From assembly GCA_020073545.1 (NCBI GenBank), contig JAIQEZ010000021.1, forward strand, positions 1 to 49,181: 49,181 nucleotides of DNA. Direction: 5' to 3'. The DNA comes from Terriglobia bacterium (GTDB lineage: Bacteria; Acidobacteriota; Terriglobia; UBA7540). The position numbers and the translations under genes are program-made. The notes below the pieces were generated by a model. It was not told the DNA's origin. It did not search any database and worked only from the letters and a program-made list of their open reading frames with translations. Shown here one piece after another: positions 26,606 to 34,762 of this stretch; position 1 is the first letter of the stretch, and every line of letters begins with the position of its first letter.

Positions 26606-27889
26606 TCACACGAGCGCGAGGGGCTTCTCTTCCGGGGCCAGGATATCGGCGGGCAATCCCATCAGGCGTGCCAGGGTGGGACAAATCTGCTTCAACGAAA
26701 TGCGCCCGAGATTTTTCCCCGCGGCAATTTCTCGCCCCACGGCGATGAACATTGCTTCCAGCCCCGCGCGCGTGGGCAGGTGGCCGTGCGTCCCGCGATC
26801 CTTCACCGAATCGCGGACTGGCGGGCCATCCGTACGGTCGGAGAAGTAGAATCCCGGCGCGGCCTCAAGCATCAGTTCCGCGTCCGGGTCAGCCTGGAGC
26901 GCGGCGAGTTTTTGCCGATCCACAACTTCCAGCACAGCGCCTGTCGCGCACAGTCGCTCCACGGCTTTTTCGAGCCGCCGCCGGTCGTCGCCCGAAGGCT
27001 CTTCCAGCCAGTAAAGGGCGAAGGATCCGCCCGCGTGCACCGCGCCCAAACGCCGCAGTGCCAGCGAACCGTCGGCGCCGCGCGCGAAGAGGCCCTGGTC
27101 AGCAAAAGCCGTGAGCGGCGCCGCTTCCTTTTCCACCGGCACGAAGCCGTGATCGGAAAGCACCACCAGCGTCGTCGCTTGGTCGTTCGACATGGCGTCG
27201 CGTATCCGCCCGATCTCGCGGTCCGCCGATTCCAACGCCGCCAGCGCCTGCGCCGACACCGGCCCGAAGGCGTGTGCCTGCTGATCGTAGTAAACAAAAT
27301 GCACCAGCAGCAGGTCCGGCCGGTAGCGTTTCCATAGGTAGAGCGCTGCTTCGCCGCGCATCTGGTCGGGATCAGCCTTGCCGAGCATCGGCATCAGGAT
27401 CTTCGCCACTTCGGGGAATAGCCCCGGAGTTGCCTGTTGCGCGGACGTTTCGAAATCGCGGTGCGGGTCGGGCAGAGCGGGATCCCAGATTTCCGGAATG
27501 TTGTGGTCGATGGCCGCGCCAGCGCTCACCGGCCAACTGACCGCGGCGCTCCGCCGGCCGCACACGCGCGCCACGTCCCACAGCGTCGGCGCCCGCAGCG
27601 CGCGCGCAAACCAGCACCACGGCCGCGCCTTCTCCGTGGGATCGAGCGAAGCAAGATGACCGTAAATGCCGTGGGCGCGGGGCGGAAGGCCCGTCACCAT
27701 CGTCGCGTGGGCAGGATAGGTCGTGGTGGGATAGATGCTTTCCACGGCCTCCGCGCTCGCGCCGGCTTTTTCGAGCGCGTTGAGATTCGGGAAGCGGCGG
27801 CGGGACTCGGGCCCGCGATAAAGACCCGGCCGCAGGCCGTCCACGGAGAGCAGCACCAGTCGTGCGGGTCGAGACGTCTTATGGGTCAC
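26606..27889 (-). CDS. Alkaline-phosphatase-superfamily phosphodiesterase / nucleotide pyrophosphatase
   Basis: This is a 427-residue enzyme of the type I phosphodiesterase/nucleotide pyrophosphatase family, which hydrolyses phosphodiester or phosphonate bonds with two metals. The first metal Asp is in LVLLSVDGLRPG (~residues 12-23). The nucleophile Thr lies in SIYPTTTYPAHATMVTG. Further metal ligands are in YYDQQAHAFGP, VVLSDHGFVPV and DRGTHGHLP, where the typical D-x-x-x-H and DHG patterns are visible. There is no signal peptide, so it is probably cytoplasmic. It is preceded on the same strand by a small secreted protein gene. Confidence 0.92.
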   Translation of the reverse strand: MTHKTSRPARLVLLSVDGLRPGLYRGPESRRRFPNLNALEKAGASAEAVESIYPTTTYPAHATMVTGLPPRAHGIYGHLASLDPTEKARPWCWFARALRAPTLWDVARVCGRRSAAVSWPVSAGAAIDHNIPEIWDPALPDPHRDFETSAQQATPGLFPEVAKILMPMLGKADPDQMRGEAALYLWKRYRPDLLLVHFVYYDQQAHAFGPVSAQALAALESADREIGRIRDAMSNDQATTLVVLSDHGFVPVEKEAAPLTAFADQGLFARGADGSLALRRLGAVHAGGSFALYWLEEPSGDDRRRLEKAVERLCATGAVLEVVDRQKLAALQADPDAELMLEAAPGFYFSDRTDGPPVRDSVKDRGTHGHLPTRAGLEAMFIAVGREIAAGKNLGRISLKQICPTLARLMGLPADILAPEEKPLALV

Positions 27890-27956
27890 TGGACTGCGCC
27901 TTTGTTGGCCTTATCACACCAGAAGGAGATCTTCAGCCTCACGCGCCCAATCCTGT

Positions 27957-28496
27957 TCAGCGCATCTCCTTCCGGTGGGCCACGCCTTCCACGTGAGTCA
28001 CGAACGCCTCCGGCTTGCCAGGTGGCGCAATCTCGAACTTCACCTTCAGCGTTCCGCTCTCGGCCTGGTAGTAGGTAAGCCGTTGGCGGGGAGTCTGCGG
28101 GCTCGCCTCGCTAAGGAACGTGAGCACCTTTCCTTGCTCGCTGAAGGTCGCCGCATAGTGAATGACGTGCCCTTCGCTATCGAAATAGATGGCCCGATTG
28201 GGGGTTGTGCCAGATTCCGGATAGATGATCATCAGGTCTTCGTGCGCGAATGCCGCGTGGTCTGGCGTAGCGGGAAAATCGAGCCGACTTCTCCGCACCA
28301 GGATTTTCCCCTGCAGTTCGAGCGCGAAGGAGAACGTGCCCTTTCCCTCGCCGGGCTCTCCGCTACCCGCCGCAGCCCACCTGCCAAGCAGGAATTGCCA
28401 GGGCGCCCAGACATCAGGCTCTTTGGTTTGTTGCGCTCCGGCGAATACCGGCACCAGCAAAAAGCCCAGGTAGAGTAACGTTCGTCGTCTCATCAT
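27957..28496 (-). CDS. Small secreted beta-rich hypothetical protein
   Basis: This is a 179-residue exported protein with signal peptide MMRRRTLLYLGFLLVPVFAG-AQQ. The mature part starts DVWAPWQFLLGRWAAAGSGEP, a motif common in DUF1579-like lipocalin-type beta barrels (the FLLGRW core). The rest is strand-rich (TFSFALELQGKILVRRS, IYFDSEGHVIHYAATFS, VLTFLSEAS, LKVKFEIAPPG). A small-molecule or lipid-binding role is possible but not shown. Confidence 0.75.
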   Translation of the reverse strand: MMRRRTLLYLGFLLVPVFAGAQQTKEPDVWAPWQFLLGRWAAAGSGEPGEGKGTFSFALELQGKILVRRSRLDFPATPDHAAFAHEDLMIIYPESGTTPNRAIYFDSEGHVIHYAATFSEQGKVLTFLSEASPQTPRQRLTYYQAESGTLKVKFEIAPPGKPEAFVTHVEGVAHRKEMR

Positions 28497-28741
28497 CTCA
28501 CCTCCCTGGGTTGGACCCCGATCCCGAGATCAAAATTGTTCTGCGTGACCGCCTGGAATCGTCGTAGAAACGCTCAGCCTAAGACCCCAACCCGCGTTCC
28601 CGCTTCGGAATCGGGGTGAACCGAGACCGCTCCAGACTGTTTACCACGTTTCGAGGCGTCCGGCCACTGCAAGGCAAAATACAGGCCCGCAGGGTTCCTG
28701 CGTCGCCTGTCCAGGTGTTCCGTAGGAAGGGCGCGAAGTGT

Positions 28742-28747
28742 TATAAT
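28742..28747 (+). promoter_or_regulatory. -10 element of the fluoride-riboswitch transcript
   Basis: TATAAT lies 13 bases before the riboswitch begins, at the right distance for a leader that starts near 28753. The -35 region (around 28719) is weak. Confidence 0.55.
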
Positions 28748-28756
28748 CATTTCATC

Positions 28757-28808
28757 CCAGGCGATGGAGTTCGCCTACAACCGTCCTTGTGCTGGACTGA
28801 TAACTCCT
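28757..28808 (+). promoter_or_regulatory. Fluoride riboswitch (crcB motif)
   Basis: The conserved core is visible: GGCGATGGAGTTCGCC (P1/P2 with the invariant GGCGAUGG), an ACAACCG segment, and the closing GCTGATAACTCC-like 3' strand (here GGACTGATAACTCC). It precedes crcB and a DUF190 gene, the usual regulon. Binding of fluoride should sequester the 3' strand so that the overlapping terminator does not form. Confidence 0.93.
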
Positions 28809-28837
28809 GGCCGCTACGGCGCGTCCAGGAGTTTTTT
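28802..28837 (+). terminator. Intrinsic terminator overlapping the riboswitch 3' strand (expression platform)
   Basis: AACTCCTGG (28802-28810) pairs with CCAGGAGTT (28825-28833), followed by TTTTTT (28832-28837). The left arm shares CTCC with the aptamer, giving mutually exclusive structures. The right arm AGGAG can also serve as the Shine-Dalgarno sequence for crcB. Confidence 0.88.
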
Positions 28838-28838
28838 G

Positions 28839-29243
28839 TTGGCGCCGAAGCGTGCAGAAAGCGACACAAGGTTGCGTATCCTTCTTCTCATTGTGTTCGG
28901 ATCGGCCGGAACGCTCGCGCGGTATGGTCTGCAGGGGCTCATCCAATACCGCTCCGAGTCCTCCCTCCCCGTCGGCACGCTGGCGGTGAATCTGGTGGGC
29001 TGCTTCCTGCTGGGAGGCATCGGCCAGTTCGGTCTCGACCACCTTGCCTTCCCACCGGAGTGGCGCGTTGCCATCACCGTGGGTTTCTTCGGCGCCTTCA
29101 CCACCTTCTCGAGTTTCAGTTGGGAAACGGTTCACCTGCTCGAAGATGGGGAGTGGGTGCAAGCTGGAGTCTACGTTATCGTCAGCGTGTTGGGCGGACT
29201 CTTCCTGGTTCGCACCGGCATGCGGCTGGCAAGCTGGTTCTGA
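28839..29243 (+). CDS. crcB: CrcB/Fluc fluoride channel
   Basis: This exports fluoride through a dimeric membrane channel. Four hydrophobic segments are present: LLLIVFGSAGTLARYGLQGL, SLPVGTLAVNLVGCFLLGGI, ITVGFFGAFTTFSSFSWETV and AGVYVIVSVLGGLFLVRTG. The polar FTTFSSF track and the GTLAVNLVGCFLLG Asn are CrcB hallmarks. The start must lie after the riboswitch terminator: TTG 28839 has AGGAG 7 bases upstream, and TTG 28872 (MRILLLIVFG) gives a more standard N-terminus but has no clear site. An ATG at 28764 lies within the aptamer and is rejected. DUF190 follows 12 bp downstream. Confidence 0.92.
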   Translation: MAPKRAESDTRLRILLLIVFGSAGTLARYGLQGLIQYRSESSLPVGTLAVNLVGCFLLGGIGQFGLDHLAFPPEWRVAITVGFFGAFTTFSSFSWETVHLLEDGEWVQAGVYVIVSVLGGLFLVRTGMRLASWF

Positions 29244-29254
29244 GCGGAGGCGTC

Positions 29255-29599
29255 ATGGAACACGAGCGGTTTGAAGGCGAACGCACCCTGATGCGGATTC
29301 ACATCGGCGAATCGGATCGGTGGCAGGGCTCGCCCCTCTACGAAGCCTTGGTCCACCTCTTTCGCCAGGAAGGGCTCAGCGGGGTAACTGTGCTGCGGGG
29401 CGTGGGCGGCTACGGCTCCGCCAGCCGTTATCACACCGACAAGATACTCCGCCTCTCGCAGGACCTGCCCATTATCCTCGAGGTGGTGGAGTGTTCGGAG
29501 CGAATCGAAAAGATCCTTCCCCAGCTCGACGAAATGGTCGGAGGCGGGCTCGTCACGCTCGAGAAAGTTCGCGTCATCCTCTATCGGCCCAAGAAATAG
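29255..29599 (+). CDS. DUF190 family protein, fluoride operon
   Basis: This is a 114-residue soluble protein of the PII-like DUF190 family, often encoded beside crcB and under fluoride riboswitches. The core is visible: RTLMRIHIGESDRWQGSPLY, EALVHLFRQEGLSGVTVLRG, VGGYGSASRYHTDKILRLS, LPIILEVVECSERIEKILPQ. The ATG at 29255 with GGAGG nearby is the start; a longer in-frame reading upstream is unsupported. A ligand or regulatory role on the fluoride exporter is inferred from neighbours only. Confidence 0.92.
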   Translation: MEHERFEGERTLMRIHIGESDRWQGSPLYEALVHLFRQEGLSGVTVLRGVGGYGSASRYHTDKILRLSQDLPIILEVVECSERIEKILPQLDEMVGGGLVTLEKVRVILYRPKK

Positions 29600-29700
29600 G
29601 GCCCCTCATTCATCGCGGCCCGAAGCTTGAACTGGGCGGAGGCCGGGGAGAAGTCCAAACCTCCACCCGCCGGGGGCCATGGCAACGTACAGAGGGACAT

Positions 29701-30129
29701 ATGCCTTTGGATGAACTTCACGCGAGACGGCTCGCGACAGTCGGGAAGATGTTTGACGCTGCCTTGGACCGGATGGAGCTAATTCTACGTTCAGCCGAAG
29801 AGAGCAGCGACGGTAGCGAATCCTCCCGGATCACGGCGGAACAGGCCCGAGCCGGTCGGGACAAGATGGCGACGATTCGAAGCCGCCTCCAGGAAGGCCT
29901 ACGCCACTTCTCCGTCCAGCTTCAGAGACCCGAGCCCAAACAAATGCTGGCGGCAGAACTATCCACGCTCTGGGTCATCCTGGAAAACGCTCGCCCGGAA
30001 CGAATGAAAGGGTACGGACGGGAGTTTGCACCTCAGGACAGGGCTGAATGGGAGAATCTGATCCGAGCCCTTATGCATGAAATCGAGCAGATTCGTGGCA
30101 TTGTCCTAAAAGGAAAAGTGAAGGTTTGA
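29701..30129 (+). CDS. Hypothetical helical protein beside a dynamin-like GTPase
   Basis: This is a 142-residue soluble protein, almost entirely alpha-helical by composition (ARRLATVGKMFDAALDRME, EQARAGRDKMATIRSRLQEG, ENLIRALMHEIEQIRGIV). The start ATG 29701 has AGAGGG just upstream. No family is recognised. It precedes the dynamin-like gene by ~150 bp on the same strand, so a shared role is possible, though no stronger evidence exists. Confidence 0.7.
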   Translation: MPLDELHARRLATVGKMFDAALDRMELILRSAEESSDGSESSRITAEQARAGRDKMATIRSRLQEGLRHFSVQLQRPEPKQMLAAELSTLWVILENARPERMKGYGREFAPQDRAEWENLIRALMHEIEQIRGIVLKGKVKV

Positions 30130-30283
30130 CTCTGCCTGGCTCGTGCCGGTCCAACTTTTCTCGGCTAAATTGCGTCCGCTCTCCGTCTCTCACAACTGAG
30201 CAAGAAGTAGGCGTAGTGCATAGGCAAATCAACTTGGAACGGCACTAGCTATCACGGCAGGTGAAAACCACAGATCAATAACA

Positions 30284-32026
30284 GTGAGCACGATATCGGG
30301 AAACCAAAATCTGGTACCACTCCCAGATACGAGTGACGTCGATGGTGCTGGCCGACTCCTTCGGCTGGCAACCTTGGGGGAGGAACTCGGCGCGAATCGG
30401 GTCGTTGATGAAAGTCGCGAACTCGCCGCCCGCGTGTCGGAAGGTCGCTTTTACCTTGCGTGCATCGGCCAGTTCAAGCGCGGCAAGTCAACGCTGATTA
30501 ACGCCTTGATCGGTGAGCCCGTTCTCCCGGTGGGCTTCATTCCTGTGACGGCGGTGCCCACTGTGATCCGATACGGCGCGCACAAGAAGGCACGCATACA
30601 GTTCCGTGACGGCGCATGGCAGGAGGTCGACGCTTCAGATCTTGAGCAGTACGTTTCAGAAGAACACAACCCGGAAAATGCGAAGGGGGTGGGAGGCGCG
30701 GAGGTATTTGTGCCGAGCGCATTACTCTCCACCGGGATGTGCCTTGTTGATACCCCGGGCTTAGGGTCGGTGTTCACGGGCAATACGGCCGCTACGCAGG
30801 CTTTCATACCTCACATCGACGCCGCCTTGGTCGTGGTGGGCGCGGATCCTCCGCTGGCGGGCGAGGAACTAGCGCTGGTTGAGGCCGTAGGGCGGCAGGT
30901 TCAGAATCTCATCCTGGTCCTAAACAAGGCCGACCGGGCCACAGAGGCGGAGAAAGCGGCGGCCGTCCGTTTCACCCAACAGGTGCTGGCGAAACGCTTG
31001 CGCCGTTCCGTGGGACCGGCCTTCGAAGTCAGTGCTGCGGAACGCCTCGAAAACCGGGGGCCGGAGCGCGATTGGGGAAAACTCCTAGGGGCGCTTGAGC
31101 AGCTCGTTCAAGGCTCCGGCCGTCAGCTCATCCAAGCCGCTTGCGAACGTGGTGTGCAGCGCCTGAGCGAGCAACTGATGGCCATTATCAACGAGGAGCG
31201 TGAGGCGCTCGAGCGACCCATCGAGGAATCCGAACGGCGAATCGCCGCGATGAAGGAGACCATCGGCGAGGCGGAACGCTCGATGCGCGAACTCGAGTTT
31301 CTCTGGATGGCCGAGCAGCGGCATCTCTCTGACCTATTTGTCGACCGGCACAAAAAGTTCCTCGGTTCCGTGCTGCCTCAGGCGAATGAGGAATTCGAGC
31401 GAGCCTTGCGCTCCACGCCGCGCAGGATGGGCCCATCGTATCGACGCGCCATCATGCGCGAGGCCCAGGGAATTGCGCAGCGGCGCGTTCTGCCGTGGCT
31501 CGAGACTGAGCAAGAGGAAGGGGAAAAGGAATATCGACGGGTCGCCGGCCGTTTTGTGCAGATGGCGAACGACTTTCTAAAGAAACTTGCCGACGCGGGC
31601 ATTCGCGAACTGGCGCGTGTGCCGCACGCTCTTGACCCGGAGACGGGATTTCGGACCCGATCGGAGTTTCTGTTTCGGGACATGATCGAGATCGCACAGC
31701 CAGCATCACCCCTGCGCGGGCTGGCCGATTTGGTACTGGGGCTCGTGGGGGCCCGTGGCGTGATCGAGGAGGAGGGGCGGGAATTTCTGGGCCGCCTACT
31801 CGAAGTCAATTGCTCCCGGGTGCAGAATGACGTCCTCAACCGCGTGCAAGAAAGTCGCGGCCGGTTGGAAGTAGAGATCCGGAAGCTACTGCACGAAATC
31901 AGCCGCATCGCGGTAGAGGCTTTGACGCATGCGCGTGAAGCACGCGCCGCAGGGGCTGCGGCTGTGGAAGCCGCAGTTGCGAGGCTCGATCGCCGGGAAC
32001 GTGAGATCGCCGATTTGTCGGCATAG
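30284..32026 (+). CDS. Bacterial dynamin-like GTPase
   Basis: This is a 580-residue dynamin-family GTPase, presumably acting at membranes. The G1 P-loop is ACIGQFKRGKSTLINALIG (~residues 62-80), a switch I Thr is in IPVTAVPTVIRYG, G3 is VDTPGLGSVFTGN and G4 is LVLNKADRATEAE. The C-terminal half is long helical coiled coil (~residues 295-420 and 500-580) typical of the stalk region, with an embedded less charged stretch (LADLVLGLVGARGVIE) that may be the membrane paddle. Start is GTG 30284. Single-gene dynamin homologues of this size usually need a partner; the only candidate beside it is the helical protein at 29701. Confidence 0.9.
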   Translation: MSTISGNQNLVPLPDTSDVDGAGRLLRLATLGEELGANRVVDESRELAARVSEGRFYLACIGQFKRGKSTLINALIGEPVLPVGFIPVTAVPTVIRYGAHKKARIQFRDGAWQEVDASDLEQYVSEEHNPENAKGVGGAEVFVPSALLSTGMCLVDTPGLGSVFTGNTAATQAFIPHIDAALVVVGADPPLAGEELALVEAVGRQVQNLILVLNKADRATEAEKAAAVRFTQQVLAKRLRRSVGPAFEVSAAERLENRGPERDWGKLLGALEQLVQGSGRQLIQAACERGVQRLSEQLMAIINEEREALERPIEESERRIAAMKETIGEAERSMRELEFLWMAEQRHLSDLFVDRHKKFLGSVLPQANEEFERALRSTPRRMGPSYRRAIMREAQGIAQRRVLPWLETEQEEGEKEYRRVAGRFVQMANDFLKKLADAGIRELARVPHALDPETGFRTRSEFLFRDMIEIAQPASPLRGLADLVLGLVGARGVIEEEGREFLGRLLEVNCSRVQNDVLNRVQESRGRLEVEIRKLLHEISRIAVEALTHAREARAAGAAAVEAAVARLDRREREIADLSA

Positions 32027-32273
32027 CGGGTAGGATTTGCACACGGAGGAGGAAGGCTTGGCTCTTGTTGGCCAGCACCCTTCGGACGAGCCAATCGGAC
32101 GCTGGCCGTTCTGAGAATGGGACGCGTTGATTGCGCAGGTGCCCTGCGCAAGTGCGGAGTCCGCTTGCCCGCAATTCGGCGTACAATCAGTGCCAGTAAG
32201 CTGGCCGGGATACCTATATACGCGTGAGAAGTCCGCTTCGTCCCGATGTGCGGCGCGTTTACAGGGAGATAGG

Positions 32274-33497
32274 ATGTCTGAACTCGCGACCATAGGCGCT
32301 TACTCAGTGTTTATCGGAAGCTACATCGTTTTCGCACTGGGAAAATTTCCGGGAATGAAGATTGATCGCCCCGGCGCGGCCATCATCGGCGCGGTTCTAA
32401 TGTTCACGATGGGCGCCGTGCGCGTGAACGACGCGCTGCACTTCATTCACTTCGGCACGGTCGTGCTACTCTTCTCGATGATGTTGCTGGTCGCCTACCT
32501 ACACTTGGCAGGCTTCTTCGATTGGATCACCGAGCTGGTCGTGACCCGGCTGAAACCGCATCACCTGCTGCCCACGGTGATCTTCCTCAGCGGGTTACTC
32601 TCCGCGTTTTTCGTCAACGATATCATCTGCCTGGTGATGGTCCCCTTCGTACTCAAAGCCACGCGGCGCATGGGGGTTAAGCCGGTTCCGTATCTTCTGG
32701 CCGCGGCAACGGCGTCAAACATCGGGAGCACCGCGACGATTACCGGCAACCCACAGAACATCCTGATTGGTTCTTTTTCCGGCATTCACTACCGAGATTT
32801 CCTGTGGCACCTGGGTCCGGTCGCACTGGTGGGGTTGTTCCTGGATTGGCTGGTCCTCTGGTGGCTGCATTTTCGGGCGGGATTCCACGATGTTCGAACC
32901 GAAATTGCAGCCGAGCCACTGAACATTGAGCATGCAGCGCTTGTCAAGGCTGGTCTTGTGGCCGCCCTGGTTCTGATCGGGTTCTTGGCGGGTTTCCCTC
33001 CTCCCCTGGTCGCGGCCGTGGGTGCGGCCATCATGCTGGTTACGCGCACACGCGATCCTCATCTGGTTTACGAGGAAGTGGACTGGGGCCTGCTCGTCTT
33101 TTTCATTGGGCTTTTTCTAATCGTCGGTGGCGCAGAGAACGCCGGCCTGACCGAGCGCTTGCTGGGCTTCGGCCAGCGCTTGAATCTCCAGCGTCTCAGT
33201 GTCTTTACGATAGTGACGGCGATCTTGTCCAACTTGGTGAGCAACGTTCCGGCGGTGATGCTGCTGAAGTCGCTCGTGTCTCGCTTTTCAAACCCGCACG
33301 TGCTCTGGCTCACACTGGCAATGGCAAGCACGCTTGCCGGAAACCTAACGATTACGGGTTCCGTCGCCAACATTATTGTGGTGGAAGGAGCTCGCAAAGA
33401 AGCGGAGATCACCTTTTCAGATTACTTTCGAATCGGCCTGCCCGTCACAGTTCTAACTCTAACGGTCGGGTGGCTCTGGCTTTCCTGGATTCAGTGA
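32274..33497 (+). CDS. CitM/ArsB-superfamily ion transporter (SLC13-like)
   Basis: This is a 407-residue protein with ~11 transmembrane helices of the ion-transporter superfamily that includes ArsB, NhaD and SLC13 carriers. ATG 32274 with GGGAGATAGG upstream is the start; the longer upstream frame is not coding-like. Family markers are ASNIGSTATITGNPQNILIG (re-entrant loop with Asn) and the symmetric second copy TLAGNLTITGSVANIIVVEG near the C-terminus. LLSAFFVNDIICLVMVP is also typical. The cargo could be a carboxylate, arsenite or Na+/H+ and cannot be told from sequence alone. No ars genes are next to it. Confidence 0.88.
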   Translation: MSELATIGAYSVFIGSYIVFALGKFPGMKIDRPGAAIIGAVLMFTMGAVRVNDALHFIHFGTVVLLFSMMLLVAYLHLAGFFDWITELVVTRLKPHHLLPTVIFLSGLLSAFFVNDIICLVMVPFVLKATRRMGVKPVPYLLAAATASNIGSTATITGNPQNILIGSFSGIHYRDFLWHLGPVALVGLFLDWLVLWWLHFRAGFHDVRTEIAAEPLNIEHAALVKAGLVAALVLIGFLAGFPPPLVAAVGAAIMLVTRTRDPHLVYEEVDWGLLVFFIGLFLIVGGAENAGLTERLLGFGQRLNLQRLSVFTIVTAILSNLVSNVPAVMLLKSLVSRFSNPHVLWLTLAMASTLAGNLTITGSVANIIVVEGARKEAEITFSDYFRIGLPVTVLTLTVGWLWLSWIQ

Positions 33498-33679
33498 GTG
33501 GTCGGTCCCTCGAGACTATTTCAAAACCCCGGGGCATGGAGTGCATGGTCCCGCATGTGATAAAACTAGGTGTCCGATGGCGACGAGGTTCGCCGAGGGA
33601 ACCACCCGCGAAGCGCGGGTTCATAACCCTTGTCATGACTCCGGGTCGTGGCACGGGTTTTTGTCTTTGCCTCGCCAGC

Positions 33680-34522
33680 TCACAACGGCCGGATGCGGAT
33701 GTCGCCGCCGGTGGTGTGAAGGCGCAGCAATTCTCCTCCCTTGCCGAGGGTTCCGCGCAGGTTGGATTCCGAGACCTTGCCGGTGATGGTCAAAGGCAAG
33801 TCCGAGTTGATATCTCCACCCCCGGCGGAAGCCTCCAGATCCAAATTCACCGCAGGGTCGAGCGCCACGCGAATCTCCCCTCCGGAGGTCTCGACCTCGC
33901 CGCCCTGCGCGTTGCCCCGCAGCAAGCTCACCTCGACATCTCCTCCCGAGGTGTGAACGTCCACGCGCCCGCCAATGCCCTCGACCCGGATATCCCCGCC
34001 GGAGGTATGCAGCACCAGGTTTCCGCTTAACTGCCGGACTCGCATGTCGCCGCCGGAAGTCTCCCCGTCCAGGTTTCCCTTCACGCCGGAGACATCCACG
34101 TCCCCGCCGGAAGTTTTCAGGCGAAAGGTTCCTTCCAGATCTGCAACGCGCACGTCGCCCCCACCCGTCTTGAGCTCCAGGCTGGTTTGCCGAGGCACCT
34201 TAATCTCGAACTTCAGGGTGAAATGACTTGGCCACGTCGCACCGCTCCGGCGATGGGCTAAAATCCGGACGGCGTGCGGTTCCTCGTCAAACCGCAGGTC
34301 GAAGGTGCTTTCCAGGTCGGGGAGATTCGTCGCGACGACCACGCGCGCCCCAGCCTCGGACGTACCCGTGACGATGATGTCCCCTCCGCCCGCATCCAAA
34401 TAGAGGGTGCCGCCCGACTCGAGTTTCAGGTTTTTCTCGATCCGGGTGCCGGCCTGCGCGGCTACCGCTAAGCTCAGTAAGAAACCCAAAGTGCAAAACG
34501 CGGTAAGGTGTCTTCGTTTCAT
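33680..34522 (-). CDS. DUF4097-type surface beta-repeat protein (TSGGD repeats)
   Basis: This is a 280-residue exported protein with signal peptide MKRRHLTAFCTLGFLLSLAV-AAQA, from ATG 34522 with GGAAGGAGC upstream. The mature protein has a repeated unit of about 17-20 residues with core (H/K/E)TSGG(D/E)xxV: KTSGGDVDV, ETSGGDMRV, HTSGGDIRV, HTSGGDVEV, ETSGGEIRV, HTTGGDIRI. Such repeats form a right-handed beta-helix typical of DUF4097 proteins. No cargo or enzymatic residue is evident. A close paralogue lies directly upstream. Surface or periplasmic adhesin-like role is inferred. Confidence 0.85.
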   Translation of the reverse strand: MKRRHLTAFCTLGFLLSLAVAAQAGTRIEKNLKLESGGTLYLDAGGGDIIVTGTSEAGARVVVATNLPDLESTFDLRFDEEPHAVRILAHRRSGATWPSHFTLKFEIKVPRQTSLELKTGGGDVRVADLEGTFRLKTSGGDVDVSGVKGNLDGETSGGDMRVRQLSGNLVLHTSGGDIRVEGIGGRVDVHTSGGDVEVSLLRGNAQGGEVETSGGEIRVALDPAVNLDLEASAGGGDINSDLPLTITGKVSESNLRGTLGKGGELLRLHTTGGDIRIRPL

Positions 34523-34548
34523 GCCGGTTGCTCCTTCCAGTTTGTCAC

Positions 34549-34720
34549 CCCCGCCCCGACCGGGGCGGGGCAAGCTCCAGCGGGGGGTCCACTGCGACCC
34601 GCCTGGATTCCCGCGTTCGCGGGAATGACGCCGCCTTCGACTGTCCTTCCAGATTGTCACCCCCGCGAAAGCGCGGATCCGGTTCGACCCACTTGGACTC
34701 CCGCCTCCGCGGGATGACGC
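34549..34720. repeat. Tandem GC-rich palindromes between DUF4097 paralogues
   Basis: CCCCGCCCC-gacc-GGGGCGGGG (34549-34570), ATTCCCGCG-tt-CGCGGGAAT (34607-34626) and CCCGC-CTCC-GCGGG (~34690-34715) are stacked palindromes. The phrase CTTCCAG(A/T)TTGTCACCCCCGC occurs twice (~34533 and ~34645). These are REP-like units typical of the ATTCCCGC/GCGGGAAT intergenic type. Confidence 0.75.
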
Positions 34721-34762
34721 GGACGGGGTCGGTGCGCCTGTCCGGATCGCCAGGCCGGCCCA

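Noticed and set aside
28764-28838. ATG at 28764 as the start of crcB
   Set aside because: It lies in the fluoride aptamer and would require translation through the riboswitch and its terminator. TTG 28839 has a Shine-Dalgarno sequence and gives a normal-length protein.
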